Source of the DNA: Enterobacter sp. BIGb0383
GTDB taxonomy: Bacteria; Pseudomonadota; Gammaproteobacteria; Enterobacterales; Enterobacteriaceae
NCBI RefSeq assembly: GCF_003751845.1
Contig: NZ_RJKQ01000002.1
Location: 1,054,001-1,118,000 of the forward strand
Reading direction: 5' to 3'
Length of the DNA stretch: 64,000 bases
Position 1 is the stretch's first letter, and the number at the start of each line of letters is the position of its first letter. A model generated the notes under the pieces. The model did no database searches, was not told the DNA's origin, and was given only the letters and a program-made list of their open reading frames with translations. This document shows positions 31,674-40,591 of the stretch, one piece after another. The position numbers were made by a program, and so were the translations under genes.

Positions 31674-33026
31674 TTACTTCCAGACCCGCAGCGGTTCATC
31701 GTCCCCGGAGGGTTTATCCGCAGCCACTTTTGGTCGGGACAGAGAGTACCAGTCAAAGTTTCGCGTCAGGAACATCACCGCAAACAGCGCTATCAACAGT
31801 ACGCCCGTGCCCAGCAGTAGCGCGCTGTCTTCCGAGCGCAGCAGGAACCACATCACGCCATCCAGCCCCAGCAGTGCGCCGGTAAACAGCAGGCTATTGC
31901 GCCAGCCCTTCAGTACCGCCTGCAGATAGGTGCCGTTCATTAATGCCCCGACCAGGCTTGCCGCGATCCAGGCGGGCGTAAAACCGATATGCTCAGAAAG
32001 CGCCAGCAGAACCAGATAGAACAGTACCAGCGACAGGCCGACCAGCAGATACTGCATCGGGTGAAGCTGCAACGCCGTTAAGGTTTCGAAAATAAAGAAG
32101 GCCATAAAGGTAAGTACAATCAGCAGGATAGCGTATTTAAGCGCACGATCCGTCAGCTGGTATTGATCGGCCGGCGTCGCGACCGAAACGCTGAATGCCT
32201 TCAGGTTGTACCAGGGCACTCTGCCGGTGTCACTGAACTGGCTACCCAGATCGTTGGCAAACCAGCTACTTTTCCACTGCGCCTGGAAGCCCGTATCGCT
32301 AATCTTGCGCGTTACCGGCAGGAAGCTACCGACAAAGCCAGGATGCGGCCAGTTACTCTGCAGAGAGAGTTCGCTATTGCGGCCCAGCGGCACCACCGAG
32401 AAACTTCCCGTCCCGCTTAACTGCAGAGAGAGGTCAACGTTAAGCTTGCCCTGCTGTAGTACCCCCTCCGACAGTGGAATATGCAATCCCTGCAGATCCC
32501 CGGATACCGCTGAACCCGGTTCGACCGTCAGCGCATCCCCTTTATCAATCGAGGCGGTGACGGTCCCAATACCGCGTGCGTCGCTGACGCCCACCACGAT
32601 GTAGGGCTTACCGAGGATGATATTTTCGCCCTGGAGTGACTCCAGCTTGCTGCTGTCGAACTGGGCTTTTAAACCGATATCGTTATGCCAGATCTGCCCT
32701 TCATAAATGCCGATTTTGCGCGATTCAACGTTCTGATTGCCGTCCACCATCAGCGACTCGGGCAGCCAGAAGTGAATAAAGCTGCGCTTATGCTCAACTT
32801 CTTTGCCTTCTTCAATACGGGTATAGATCTCCGTTGCCGGAATGGCGATAAGCGGACCAACCAGCTTTTGTGGCCCGCTGGTACTCTGGCGCAGGGCATC
32901 CTCAACGTCAGAACGGTAACCTTCACGCCCGTTCACCAGCATGCTGACCAGGGTTAACGGAATAAGCAGCAGCACAATACATCCAATCAGGGTGCTGGCC
33001 TTCCAGAACAGGGGGGATTTCATCAT
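31674..33026 (-). CDS. creD: CreD, inner-membrane protein of the Cre regulon
   Basis: 450 residues, the E. coli length, started at MMKSPLFWK; a longer frame adds eight. N-terminal membrane helix (about 10-35), a large periplasmic domain with RQSTSGPQKLVGPLIAIP near 48, and six or so C-terminal helices from about 300 (YAILLIVLTFMAFFIFETLT). It is strongly induced by CreBC; function unclear, linked to envelope integrity and colicin or beta-lactam response. A cre-tag lies 62-77 nt upstream, inside the creC 3' end. Confidence 0.95.
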   Translation of the reverse strand: MMKSPLFWKASTLIGCIVLLLIPLTLVSMLVNGREGYRSDVEDALRQSTSGPQKLVGPLIAIPATEIYTRIEEGKEVEHKRSFIHFWLPESLMVDGNQNVESRKIGIYEGQIWHNDIGLKAQFDSSKLESLQGENIILGKPYIVVGVSDARGIGTVTASIDKGDALTVEPGSAVSGDLQGLHIPLSEGVLQQGKLNVDLSLQLSGTGSFSVVPLGRNSELSLQSNWPHPGFVGSFLPVTRKISDTGFQAQWKSSWFANDLGSQFSDTGRVPWYNLKAFSVSVATPADQYQLTDRALKYAILLIVLTFMAFFIFETLTALQLHPMQYLLVGLSLVLFYLVLLALSEHIGFTPAWIAASLVGALMNGTYLQAVLKGWRNSLLFTGALLGLDGVMWFLLRSEDSALLLGTGVLLIALFAVMFLTRNFDWYSLSRPKVAADKPSGDDEPLRVWK

Positions 33027-33083
33027 AGCCTTCTCCTTTGTGATGGGCACAGAGTAGCGAGGCTATGTGGGGTCAGTTTGAAG

Positions 33084-34508
33084 TTATGTGAAGGGACGGT
33101 GAAGTGTCAGTATCGCTTCCGTACCGCCCTGCTCGCGGTTACGTAAATGGATGTCCCCCTGATGCAGACGCGCCACTTCCTGGACGAAGGCCAGCCCCAG
33201 ACCGCTGCTTTTCAGGCCGTTATCACGGGGCAGCGAATAAAAGCGCTCGAAGATGCGCGCCAGCGCAAAGTCGGGAATACCGCTGCCGGAATCCACCACG
33301 CGCAGGGTCACCGTACCCTGATGGGCCTCGGCGCTCAGCGCAATCTCCCCGCCCGGCGGCGTAAAGTCGATGGCGTTATCCAGCAGGTTACCCAGCGCCT
33401 GATGCAGCAGCCCGGCATCGCCGTCAACGCTGAGCCGGGCATCGTCACAGTCCAGCGCGATCTGTCGGGCATTCAGCATCACGCTGCGCTCTTCCCGCAG
33501 GCGCTCAAACAGCGCGGCCAGCGGCACCGGCGTATGGGCGATCTCAACCCGGTTCTCCAGCCGCGCCTGCGCCAGCAGTTTCTCCACCAGCGCCTGCATC
33601 CGCGCATTTTGCACCAGAATATTGTCCGTAAACCGGGCGATCACCGGCGGCGGCGGCCCTTCACGCAGAATTTCCGCCGCGCCGCGTATCGCCGCCAGCG
33701 GGCTTTTCAGCTCGTGCGTCAGGTCGTGGACATACTGCTCAATGTAGTTTTTGCCCTCCAGCCGCAGGCGCATGCTTTCCAGCGCCTGCGCCAGCTTGCG
33801 CAGCTCACTGCTGCCCGGATCGGGTAACGGCAGCGGTTTGTCGGTGGTGACGGAATCGGCATAGCGGGAAAGGGTGCCGATGGAGCGGTTGATCCACCAT
33901 ACCATCGCAAACCCGGTCAGGAGCGCAATCCCCAGCAGCGCCGCACCGGCCCACAAAATACGCCGTTCGCTGCGTTTGATCACCGGCGCCATCGCCAGGT
34001 TAGGCTTACCGACGCTGAGCACGCCGATAATCCGCCCGCCGTCGTTAATCGGCGCGGCAACGTACATGACCGTACTGGCCGGATCGTTCGGATCGGCCAG
34101 GCTACTGCGCGCGCCGTACTCGCCTCTGAGAGTCAGCCAGACATCATTCCAGCGAGAATAGTCCTGCCCCAGCGCCCTGCCCGCCGAATCGAACACCACT
34201 CTTCCCTGCCCGTCCGTCATATAGACATGATATTCGTTGCGGACTTTATGAATGCCGCCGATATCGGCGCGAAAAGGCCGCTTATTCAGTTCGGCAAACG
34301 CCCGGGCCAGCCGCCCGTTCTGCGCCTGCCCCGAGAGCAGATCGTCACGCGCCACGGCGGCAAGCAGCGTGGCGGTATCAATCAGTGTGCCTTCGGTTGC
34401 CCGCCGGACGCCGGGTTTGATCTCCTGAACGAAAATCGACAGCACAAACCAGGCCGCCACGGCGACGATCAGGAAATAGCCCAGCAGGAGGCGCATGCCA
34501 ATCCGCAT
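33084..34508 (-). CDS. creC: CreC, sensor histidine kinase
   Basis: Inner-membrane kinase that phosphorylates CreB during growth on glycolytic carbon or minimal medium. 474 residues. Two membrane helices (about 7-27 and 185-205) flank a periplasmic domain. The HAMP-like linker leads to the H-box HDLTHELKSPLAAIRG near 262-277, then N-box LGNLLDNAIDFTPPGG and G-boxes DSGSGIPDF and GLGLAFVQEV. Its ATG overlaps the creB stop region. Confidence 0.96.
   Translation of the reverse strand: MRIGMRLLLGYFLIVAVAAWFVLSIFVQEIKPGVRRATEGTLIDTATLLAAVARDDLLSGQAQNGRLARAFAELNKRPFRADIGGIHKVRNEYHVYMTDGQGRVVFDSAGRALGQDYSRWNDVWLTLRGEYGARSSLADPNDPASTVMYVAAPINDGGRIIGVLSVGKPNLAMAPVIKRSERRILWAGAALLGIALLTGFAMVWWINRSIGTLSRYADSVTTDKPLPLPDPGSSELRKLAQALESMRLRLEGKNYIEQYVHDLTHELKSPLAAIRGAAEILREGPPPPVIARFTDNILVQNARMQALVEKLLAQARLENRVEIAHTPVPLAALFERLREERSVMLNARQIALDCDDARLSVDGDAGLLHQALGNLLDNAIDFTPPGGEIALSAEAHQGTVTLRVVDSGSGIPDFALARIFERFYSLPRDNGLKSSGLGLAFVQEVARLHQGDIHLRNREQGGTEAILTLHRPFT
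33088..33103 (-). promoter_or_regulatory. cre-tag (CreB site) for creD
   Basis: Minus strand reads TTCACCGTCCCTTCAC, an exact TTCAC-N6-TTCAC direct repeat, the known CreB-binding element. It is encoded within the last codons of creC and lies upstream of creD. Confidence 0.85.
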
Positions 34509-35197
34509 TAGCGGCTCTCCAGGCTGTATCCCATCCCGCGATGGGTGCCAATCGGGGAGATGTCGGGATTAATGGCCCGCAGCTTGGCGCGCAGGGTTTT
34601 GATATGGGTATCGACGGTCCGGTCGAAACTGTCCTGATCGTCCCCCCACACCTTGTCCATCAGCTGCTGACGCGAGAAGACGCGCCCGGGCGACAGGAGC
34701 AGGGTTTTCAGCAGTAAAAATTCATAGCGGGTCAGGAGCAACGGCTGGCCGCACCACTGAATAGCGGCGGCGGGTTCGTTGAGTTCGAAATGCCCCACCC
34801 GCACCACCGGCGGTGGGGCAGAGAATTTTTGCAGCCGACGGAGGATCGTGCGCACTCTGGCGCAGACCTCGCGGGGAGAAAAGGGTTTAGCCACATAGTC
34901 GTCAGCCCCTATCTCCAGTCCGAGGAGCTTATCCACCTCATCGCTGCGCGCCGTCAGGAACAGCACCGGCAGGCCGGGGTGGCGCGCCAGCAATTGCCGA
35001 CAAAGCTCAAAACCGCTGATATCCGGCAGTCCCACATCGAGGATCGCCAGGTCAGGCTGCTGATGGCGCACGGCCTCCAGCACCGGCAGCCCGCGGCCAA
35101 AGGTATTCACCGTAAAGCCTTCCTGCTGCAGCATGTAGACCAGCGTCTCGGCAATACTGACCTCATCTTCCACCAGCCATATCAGCGGTTGTTGCAT
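34508..35197 (-). CDS. creB: CreB, response regulator
   Basis: OmpR-family regulator that binds cre-tags. 229 residues: receiver with Asp54 (AILDVGLPDI), Glu10-Asp11, and Lys in VAKPFSPRE near 102; winged-helix C-terminus with SFDRTVDTHIKTLRAK near 192. Follows creA by 12 nt and overlaps creC. Confidence 0.97.
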   Translation of the reverse strand: MQQPLIWLVEDEVSIAETLVYMLQQEGFTVNTFGRGLPVLEAVRHQQPDLAILDVGLPDISGFELCRQLLARHPGLPVLFLTARSDEVDKLLGLEIGADDYVAKPFSPREVCARVRTILRRLQKFSAPPPVVRVGHFELNEPAAAIQWCGQPLLLTRYEFLLLKTLLLSPGRVFSRQQLMDKVWGDDQDSFDRTVDTHIKTLRAKLRAINPDISPIGTHRGMGYSLESR

Positions 35198-35209
35198 CTC
35201 TCTTCCCTG

Positions 35210-35683
35210 TTATTCACGCCACGGCATAATCGGCACCGCGCTCAGCGCGTTCTTTGGCGATCCTTCGACCACTTTATCGGAGTAGGCCAGATAGGCCAGC
35301 GCGTTGCGGCGGGCGTCGTAGAAACGAACCACCTGCAGCTTTTTAAACACCAGCGACGTGCGTTTCTGGAACACGACCTGCCCCTGCGCCTTGCCATTTT
35401 TGATTTTGTCTGTCAGTTCGACCGGCCCCACCTGCTGGCACGAAATGGCCGCATCGGAGGTGTCCTCTGCCAGTCCCAGACCGCCCTTGATACCGCCGGT
35501 TTTTGCGCGGCTGATATAGCAGGTCACATTTTTAACATCGGGATCGTCGAACGCCTCAACGACGATTTTATGATCCGGGCCAAACATTTTGAATACGGTG
35601 TCAACAGAGCCAATTTCTTCGGCCCAGGCGGACTGACCGGCGACCGCCAGCAACAATCCCATCACTAAACTCTTGTATTTCAT
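35210..35683 (-). CDS. creA: CreA, conserved periplasmic protein
   Basis: 157 residues starting [21 protein letters not shown], a signal peptide with cleavage near 21. Single CreA domain (DUF) with [20 protein letters not shown] and [16 protein letters not shown]. Function unknown; first gene of creABCD. 35684-35894 separates it from divergent rob. Confidence 0.95.
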   Translation of the reverse strand: MKYKSLVMGLLLAVAGQSAWAEEIGSVDTVFKMFGPDHKIVVEAFDDPDVKNVTCYISRAKTGGIKGGLGLAEDTSDAAISCQQVGPVELTDKIKNGKAQGQVVFQKRTSLVFKKLQVVRFYDARRNALAYLAYSDKVVEGSPKNALSAVPIMPWRE

Positions 35684-35894
35684 ATTGTTACCATTTTTAA
35701 AAATTCAGCAGCGTAATTAATCATCGTTTCAGGATAAAATTCTTTAAGATCACAGTATTACATAAATGATGCTAAAGAATATGACAGAAACATGCGGATA
35801 CGCGGCCAGGGGAGCGAATGCGCAGACATTAAAAAATGCTATTATCCACATCACCTGATGTCAGGTACTCGCGGTTAAAGGATGAGGATATTAT

Positions 35895-36770
35895 ATGGAT
35901 CAGGCTGGGATTATTCGCGATCTCCTTGCATGGCTGGAAGGAAATCTGGATCAGCCACTCTCTCTGGATAATGTGGCGGCAAAAGCCGGCTATTCCAAGT
36001 GGCACCTGCAGCGTATGTTTAAAGACGTGACCGGAGAGGCTATTGGCGCCTATATTCGCGCCCGTCGCCTGGGTAAATCCGCCGTTGCGCTGCGCCTTAC
36101 CGCCCGCCCGATCCTGGATATCGCGCTGCAGTATCGCTTTGATTCGCAGCAGACCTTTACCCGCGCCTTTAAAAAGCAGTTCGCCCAGACGCCGGCGTTC
36201 TACCGCCGTTCGCCGGAGTGGAACGCGTACGGCATGCACCCGCCGCTGCGTCTGGACAACGCGCCGCTGCCGAAGCATGCCTTCATCACGCTGCCCGCCA
36301 CGCCGCTTGTCGGCGTCACCCAGAGCTATACCTGCTCGCTGGAAGAGATTTCCGACTTCCGTACTCAGATGCGTATCCAGTTCTGGCGGCAGTTCCTCGG
36401 CACCACGCCGAGCATACCGCCGGTACTTTATGGGCTCAACGCAACGCGCCCAAGCCTGGAAAAGGATGACGAACAGGAGGTGCTCTATACCACGGCCGTG
36501 GCAGCGGAAACGGCTAACGGGCACCTGCTGAACGCGCAGCCGGTGACACTCGAAGGCGGCGAGTACGTGATCTTCACCTATGAAGGACTGGCTTCAGGGC
36601 TGCAGGAGTTTATCCTGATGCTGTACGGCACCTGCATGCCGACGCTGAATTTGATCCGCCGCAGCGGCCCCGATATCGAGCGCTTCTACGTCAAAAATAC
36701 GTCACGTGACCTGGACCAGGAGCCGCCAACCCATATTCGTGGCGAATACCTGATCCCGATACGTCGTTAA
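35895..36770 (+). CDS. rob: Rob, AraC/XylS-family transcriptional activator
   Basis: Activates the marA/soxS/rob regulon (efflux, stress genes). 291 residues. N-terminal AraC DNA-binding domain about 1-110 with two HTHs (SLDNVAAKAGYSKWHLQRMF and ILDIALQYRFDSQQTFTRAF). The C-terminal GyrI-like ligand domain is about 120-285. Convergent with gpmB, stop codons overlapping at TTAA. Confidence 0.97.
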   Translation: MDQAGIIRDLLAWLEGNLDQPLSLDNVAAKAGYSKWHLQRMFKDVTGEAIGAYIRARRLGKSAVALRLTARPILDIALQYRFDSQQTFTRAFKKQFAQTPAFYRRSPEWNAYGMHPPLRLDNAPLPKHAFITLPATPLVGVTQSYTCSLEEISDFRTQMRIQFWRQFLGTTPSIPPVLYGLNATRPSLEKDDEQEVLYTTAVAAETANGHLLNAQPVTLEGGEYVIFTYEGLASGLQEFILMLYGTCMPTLNLIRRSGPDIERFYVKNTSRDLDQEPPTHIRGEYLIPIRR

Positions 36771-37414
36771 CGCTGCAGCTCATCCAGTGCAGGGGCGTCA
36801 AGATGCGACACATCCCCTGCGGTTTCCACCACCCAGCCTGACGCCAGCCACGGGCTCTGCTGATAGTCCACGCGGGAAATCGAGCAGTTGCGCAGGCGTA
36901 AGCGGCGTTCCGCAAAGGCGGGCAGACCCAGAATGGTACTCACCAGACAGCCCAGCGCCATGCCGTGGCTCACCAGCAGCGGGCGACTCCCTTTTGGCAG
37001 CTCCAGACAGGCTGTCAGCGCGGCGTGCATACGCTCGCTCATCTCCTGCATGGACTCACCGTCGGGAATGCGACCGTCCGCCGTGCCGTTAACCAGCTGA
37101 CGACGCCAGTTCTCTTCTTCTTCGGTCAGGGATTCGATATGGCGCTTTTCCAGCACCCCCATGTCCAGCTCGCGCAGGCGAGGATCGAAGGTCACGCCGC
37201 AGCCACAGGCGTCGGCGATGATCTCAGCCGTGCGGCGGGTGCGACCTAAGTCGCTGGAGATAATATGGGTGATGCCCAGCGTTTTCGCGCGCTCACCCAC
37301 CTGCCAGGCCTGCTGTTCGCCTTTTTCTGTTAGCGGACTGTCGGACTGGCCCTGAATACGTCGCTCGGCGTTCCACTGCGTCTCACCGTGGCGAACCAGG
37401 TATACCTGTAACAT
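36767..37414 (-). CDS. gpmB: GpmB (YtjC), phosphoglycerate-mutase-family phosphatase
   Basis: Histidine phosphatase superfamily. 215 residues. RHG motif VRHGETQWN at 7-15 with catalytic His9, Arg and Glu at LRELDMGVLEKR near 79, and second histidine in LVSHGMALGCL near 148. Named for similarity to phosphoglycerate mutase; real substrate uncertain. Confidence 0.95.
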   Translation of the reverse strand: MLQVYLVRHGETQWNAERRIQGQSDSPLTEKGEQQAWQVGERAKTLGITHIISSDLGRTRRTAEIIADACGCGVTFDPRLRELDMGVLEKRHIESLTEEEENWRRQLVNGTADGRIPDGESMQEMSERMHAALTACLELPKGSRPLLVSHGMALGCLVSTILGLPAFAERRLRLRNCSISRVDYQQSPWLASGWVVETAGDVSHLDAPALDELQR

Positions 37415-37512
37415 ATTTTTTATCCGTTATACTGCGATGACAATTTCTTATAGGAGGAAGCTGTGTCGCCCTACGGCCAGGTAGCCGTTACGCAACGCAG
37501 ACTGTATAGATT

Positions 37513-38028
37513 ATGCACCATGTTGTCTCAGCTACCACTAATCCCGCCAAAATTAAGGCAATTCTGCAGGCATTCAACGAGATTTTCGGGGAAGGATCCT
37601 GCCATATCGAGTCCGTCTCCGTCGAGAGCGGCGTCTCGGAACAGCCTTTCGGCAGCGAAGAAACGCGGGCTGGCGCACGAAATCGCGCGGTCAATGCCCG
37701 CAAGGCGCAGCCAGAAGCCGATTTCTGGGTCGCCATTGAAGCCGGGATCGACGAAGGCAGTACCTTTAGCTGGGTGGTGATCGAGAGTGCGGAACAGCGC
37801 GGAGAAGCCCGCTCGGCAACGTTGCCGCTGCCGGAGGTCATTCTTGAAAAAGTGTATGCCGGTGAAGCGTTAGGCCCGGTGATGGCGCAGTTCAGCGGCA
37901 TCGACGAGCCAGGACGCAAAGAGGGCGCCATCGGTATCTTTACCGCCGGTAAACTGACCCGAAGCAGCGTTTACCAGCAGGCGGTGATGCTGGCTCTCAG
38001 CCCCTTCCACAACGAGGTTTATCGCTGA
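37513..38028 (+). CDS. yjjX: YjjX, inosine/xanthosine triphosphatase
   Basis: House-cleaning NTPase that hydrolyses ITP and XTP. 171 residues. Starts [18 protein letters not shown] with the family TTNPxK motif; [15 protein letters not shown] near 50-64 and VAIEAGID near 76-83 hold the phosphate and metal-binding residues. Its 3' end overlaps convergent trpR by 10 nt. Confidence 0.95.
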   Translation: MHHVVSATTNPAKIKAILQAFNEIFGEGSCHIESVSVESGVSEQPFGSEETRAGARNRAVNARKAQPEADFWVAIEAGIDEGSTFSWVVIESAEQRGEARSATLPLPEVILEKVYAGEALGPVMAQFSGIDEPGRKEGAIGIFTAGKLTRSSVYQQAVMLALSPFHNEVYR

Positions 38029-38348
38029 GAAGAGAGCAGCACCTGTTCCAGCCAGTGGCGCAGCTCAACCGGCGCCGCTTTCAGGCTGTTCGAACCACGG
38101 GTGATGGTGGCGATACCGGCACCCAGCTCGCCTTTCAGCTCCCGCTGGCTCATCTCGCCGCGCAGCAGCTCTTCAATAATACGTACCCGGGTACCCAGCG
38201 CTTCCCGCTCGTCCGGCGTCATCATCAGATTTAACAGAGGCAGATGCAGGTCCTGGGCGTAAGCCTCCTGCAGCAGCGACACAAAGCGTAGCCACTCCTG
38301 GTGACGCTGTTCGGCAACTTCGGCTGAATAGGGGGATGGTGAGGTCAT
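38019..38348 (-). CDS. trpR: TrpR, tryptophan repressor
   Basis: Tryptophan-dependent repressor of trp, aroH, mtr and itself. 109 residues, started at [16 protein letters not shown] by alignment with E. coli (108); a longer frame adds 13. The HTH is [25 protein letters not shown] near 67-90 (core shown in parts: [20 protein letters not shown]). A perfect trp operator lies upstream, so it autoregulates. Confidence 0.97.
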   Translation of the reverse strand: MTSPSPYSAEVAEQRHQEWLRFVSLLQEAYAQDLHLPLLNLMMTPDEREALGTRVRIIEELLRGEMSQRELKGELGAGIATITRGSNSLKAAPVELRHWLEQVLLSSQR

Positions 38349-38394
38349 GGTCAGGCCCTGTGTTGGGGCGGATGACGCAAGTGTCACCCGCCGC

Positions 38395-38414
38395 TGTACT
38401 CTTTAGCGAGTACA
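38395..38414. promoter_or_regulatory. trp operator of trpR
   Basis: TGTACTCTTTAGCGAGTACA: 7-bp perfect arms TGTACTC/GAGTACA with a 6-bp centre, identical in core to the E. coli trpR operator. It lies 46 nt before the trpR ATG. Confidence 0.9.
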
Positions 38415-38436
38415 ATAATAACACAGCCCACAGAAA

Positions 38437-40371
38437 TCAGTAACGCTGTTGCCACTCCTTGTCCGTCAGCAGCACCGGTTTCTGCCCCATAAAGTAGCGA
38501 TAGTAGGCATCGTAGGCGAGGACGTTCTTCACGTAGTTACGGGTTTCCGAGAAAGGAATACTTTCCACAAAGGCCACCGCATCAATCTGCCCGCCGCTGA
38601 TATTGCGCCAGCTACGCACCCTGCCCGGCCCGGCATTATAGGCCGCCGAGGCGAAGATACGGTTCTCGTCAAACTGCTGGTAGACGTACTGCAGATAGCT
38701 GGTGCCGATATTGATATTCATCTCCGGCTCCAGCAGCTGGGCCTGAGAACGGTAGCCGTCGAGGGAGAACATCTTCACCGTATGGGTTGCCGTGGCAGGC
38801 ATCACCTGCATCAGACCGCTGGCCCCTACCGGCGAGCGCACCTGCGGGTTCCAGGCGCTTTCCTGGCGCGAAATCGCCATCGCGTAGCTTGGGGCAATGG
38901 CTTTATCCCGGGTATAGCGGGTAAACAGCTCCTGATACGCCAGCGGGAATCGCTCTTCCAGATGATCCCAGAGCTTACCGGAGATCGTCGCCTGGACGCT
39001 CAAATCCCACCAGTGCTGGTCGAAGGCATAGCGCGCCAGCTGGGCCTGCTCCTGCTGGCTCTTGCTGGTGACCAGATTGGCCCACTCGCTGCGAGCGGTG
39101 TTATCCAGATTCCAGTACATCAGCTCGCGGATACGCGCCATTTCCGCGCCCTGCACCAGCGTATTGCTGATGCCCGGCGTGGCTTTGTCGACCTTCAGCG
39201 TGTAGGGCTCATTCAGCCGCTGAGCGGCGACCATCGGGTAGAAGCCGCGCTGCTGCATCAGGCCACGCAGGAGGGTTTTCGCCTCTTCATCACGGCCGCG
39301 CTCCAGCAGCAGATCGGCCTGCCAGTAGCGCCATTCATCTTTCTCTTTGGCCTCCATCGGCAGGCGTGAAAGCCAGGTATTCAGACCGCGGCGATCGCCG
39401 CTGGACAGGGCCATACGCACCCGACGCTCCAGCAGTGAGATAGAGCCAGTCCGCATCGTAGCGTCATCACGCCAGCGCGCCTGCTCGGCGGTGGCATCGT
39501 TGCCCATCAGCCGCCACGCCACCGTATCGCGCAGGGCCTGGATTTGCGCATCATTAAGCTTCTGGGCCTGCGCCAGAGTCGGGATCATCAGACGGGCGTT
39601 ATCCACATCCTGACGGGCCACGCTGGTAAAGGCTTCCGCCGCCATCTGGCGGGTAAAGTCGGTCGCCCCGGTGGCGCGGGCGAAGTCGAGCACGCTGCCC
39701 GGCTTATCAGCCAGGGAGATAATCGCGCTGGAGATGGTTTGATAATCATCCGGCATCTGTCCGGCCAGCACCTTCACCAGCCCGGTATTTCCGGCCTGCA
39801 TCGCCAGACGAATACGTTCAAGATACGCCAGAGGATCCTGCTGGCCGGATGCACGCCAGGCACCAAACAGTTTATCGCAGGCGTTCGGCTGGCTCTTACC
39901 GGTCAGCCAGAGCGTTTTCGCCCCGTCCCAGGCGTCCTGGGTCTGGCCGGTATTCCATTTGGCATAGTAGAAATTACACTGGGCCTCGGTAGCCGCAGGT
40001 TTGTCCGGGCTAAAGGCCAGCAAGCCACGCCAGTCTTCGCGCCTTGCCAGTTCGTTGACAAAGCGCGACTGCAGCGTACGGGCTGGCGGCAACGTCGGGT
40101 TAGCGCGGATAAAGTTGCTCACCGTTACGGCAGGAAGGTTCTGCAGATCGTCGGTAATCTGGCGGTATTCCAGGTACGGGTACAGCGGGTAATCTTTCAG
40201 TCCGGGCAGCATCTGCTGCACCACGTCCATCTGTCGTTTGTCCCAGGCCTGCTTGATCTGTGCATAGCGACTGCGCTGCTCGTCCAGGGAGTCAGCCCGT
40301 GCGGCGCTGACGGACAGCAGGCATGCTCCAGCGGCCAGCAAAATCCTGCTTACTCGTTTGGCTTTTTCCAC
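38437..40371 (-). CDS. slt: Slt (Slt70), soluble lytic murein transglycosylase
   Basis: Periplasmic enzyme that cleaves peptidoglycan to 1,6-anhydro-muropeptides. The start is a GTG (MEKAKRVSRILLAAG), aligned with E. coli; 644 residues. Signal peptide to about 27 (SVSAARA). The long helical U and L superhelical domains run to about 475. The C-terminal lysozyme-like domain has the catalytic Glu in SRQESAWNP, then PVGASGLMQVMPATA and SAAYNAGPGRVRSW. AGAGGTAGAG precedes the GTG. Confidence 0.96.
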   Translation of the reverse strand: MEKAKRVSRILLAAGACLLSVSAARADSLDEQRSRYAQIKQAWDKRQMDVVQQMLPGLKDYPLYPYLEYRQITDDLQNLPAVTVSNFIRANPTLPPARTLQSRFVNELARREDWRGLLAFSPDKPAATEAQCNFYYAKWNTGQTQDAWDGAKTLWLTGKSQPNACDKLFGAWRASGQQDPLAYLERIRLAMQAGNTGLVKVLAGQMPDDYQTISSAIISLADKPGSVLDFARATGATDFTRQMAAEAFTSVARQDVDNARLMIPTLAQAQKLNDAQIQALRDTVAWRLMGNDATAEQARWRDDATMRTGSISLLERRVRMALSSGDRRGLNTWLSRLPMEAKEKDEWRYWQADLLLERGRDEEAKTLLRGLMQQRGFYPMVAAQRLNEPYTLKVDKATPGISNTLVQGAEMARIRELMYWNLDNTARSEWANLVTSKSQQEQAQLARYAFDQHWWDLSVQATISGKLWDHLEERFPLAYQELFTRYTRDKAIAPSYAMAISRQESAWNPQVRSPVGASGLMQVMPATATHTVKMFSLDGYRSQAQLLEPEMNINIGTSYLQYVYQQFDENRIFASAAYNAGPGRVRSWRNISGGQIDAVAFVESIPFSETRNYVKNVLAYDAYYRYFMGQKPVLLTDKEWQQRY

Positions 40372-40591
40372 CCGCTCTACCTCTTGTCGGTTTACCTCAA
40401 TGCAGCCTCGTGCCACACGCTGGTTTTATGCTAACCAGACATCCCGTTTGATGCCATGTCCGGAACAAATTTTTACTTTTCTTTCCACGTTTCACGCTGT
40501 GGTATCTGGTGGCTGGGATTGCAGGACGAAAACAGCTACACTTCGGGGTTGAATACCCTTCTCATCATGATAAAAAAGAGGCGAAGTCCAC

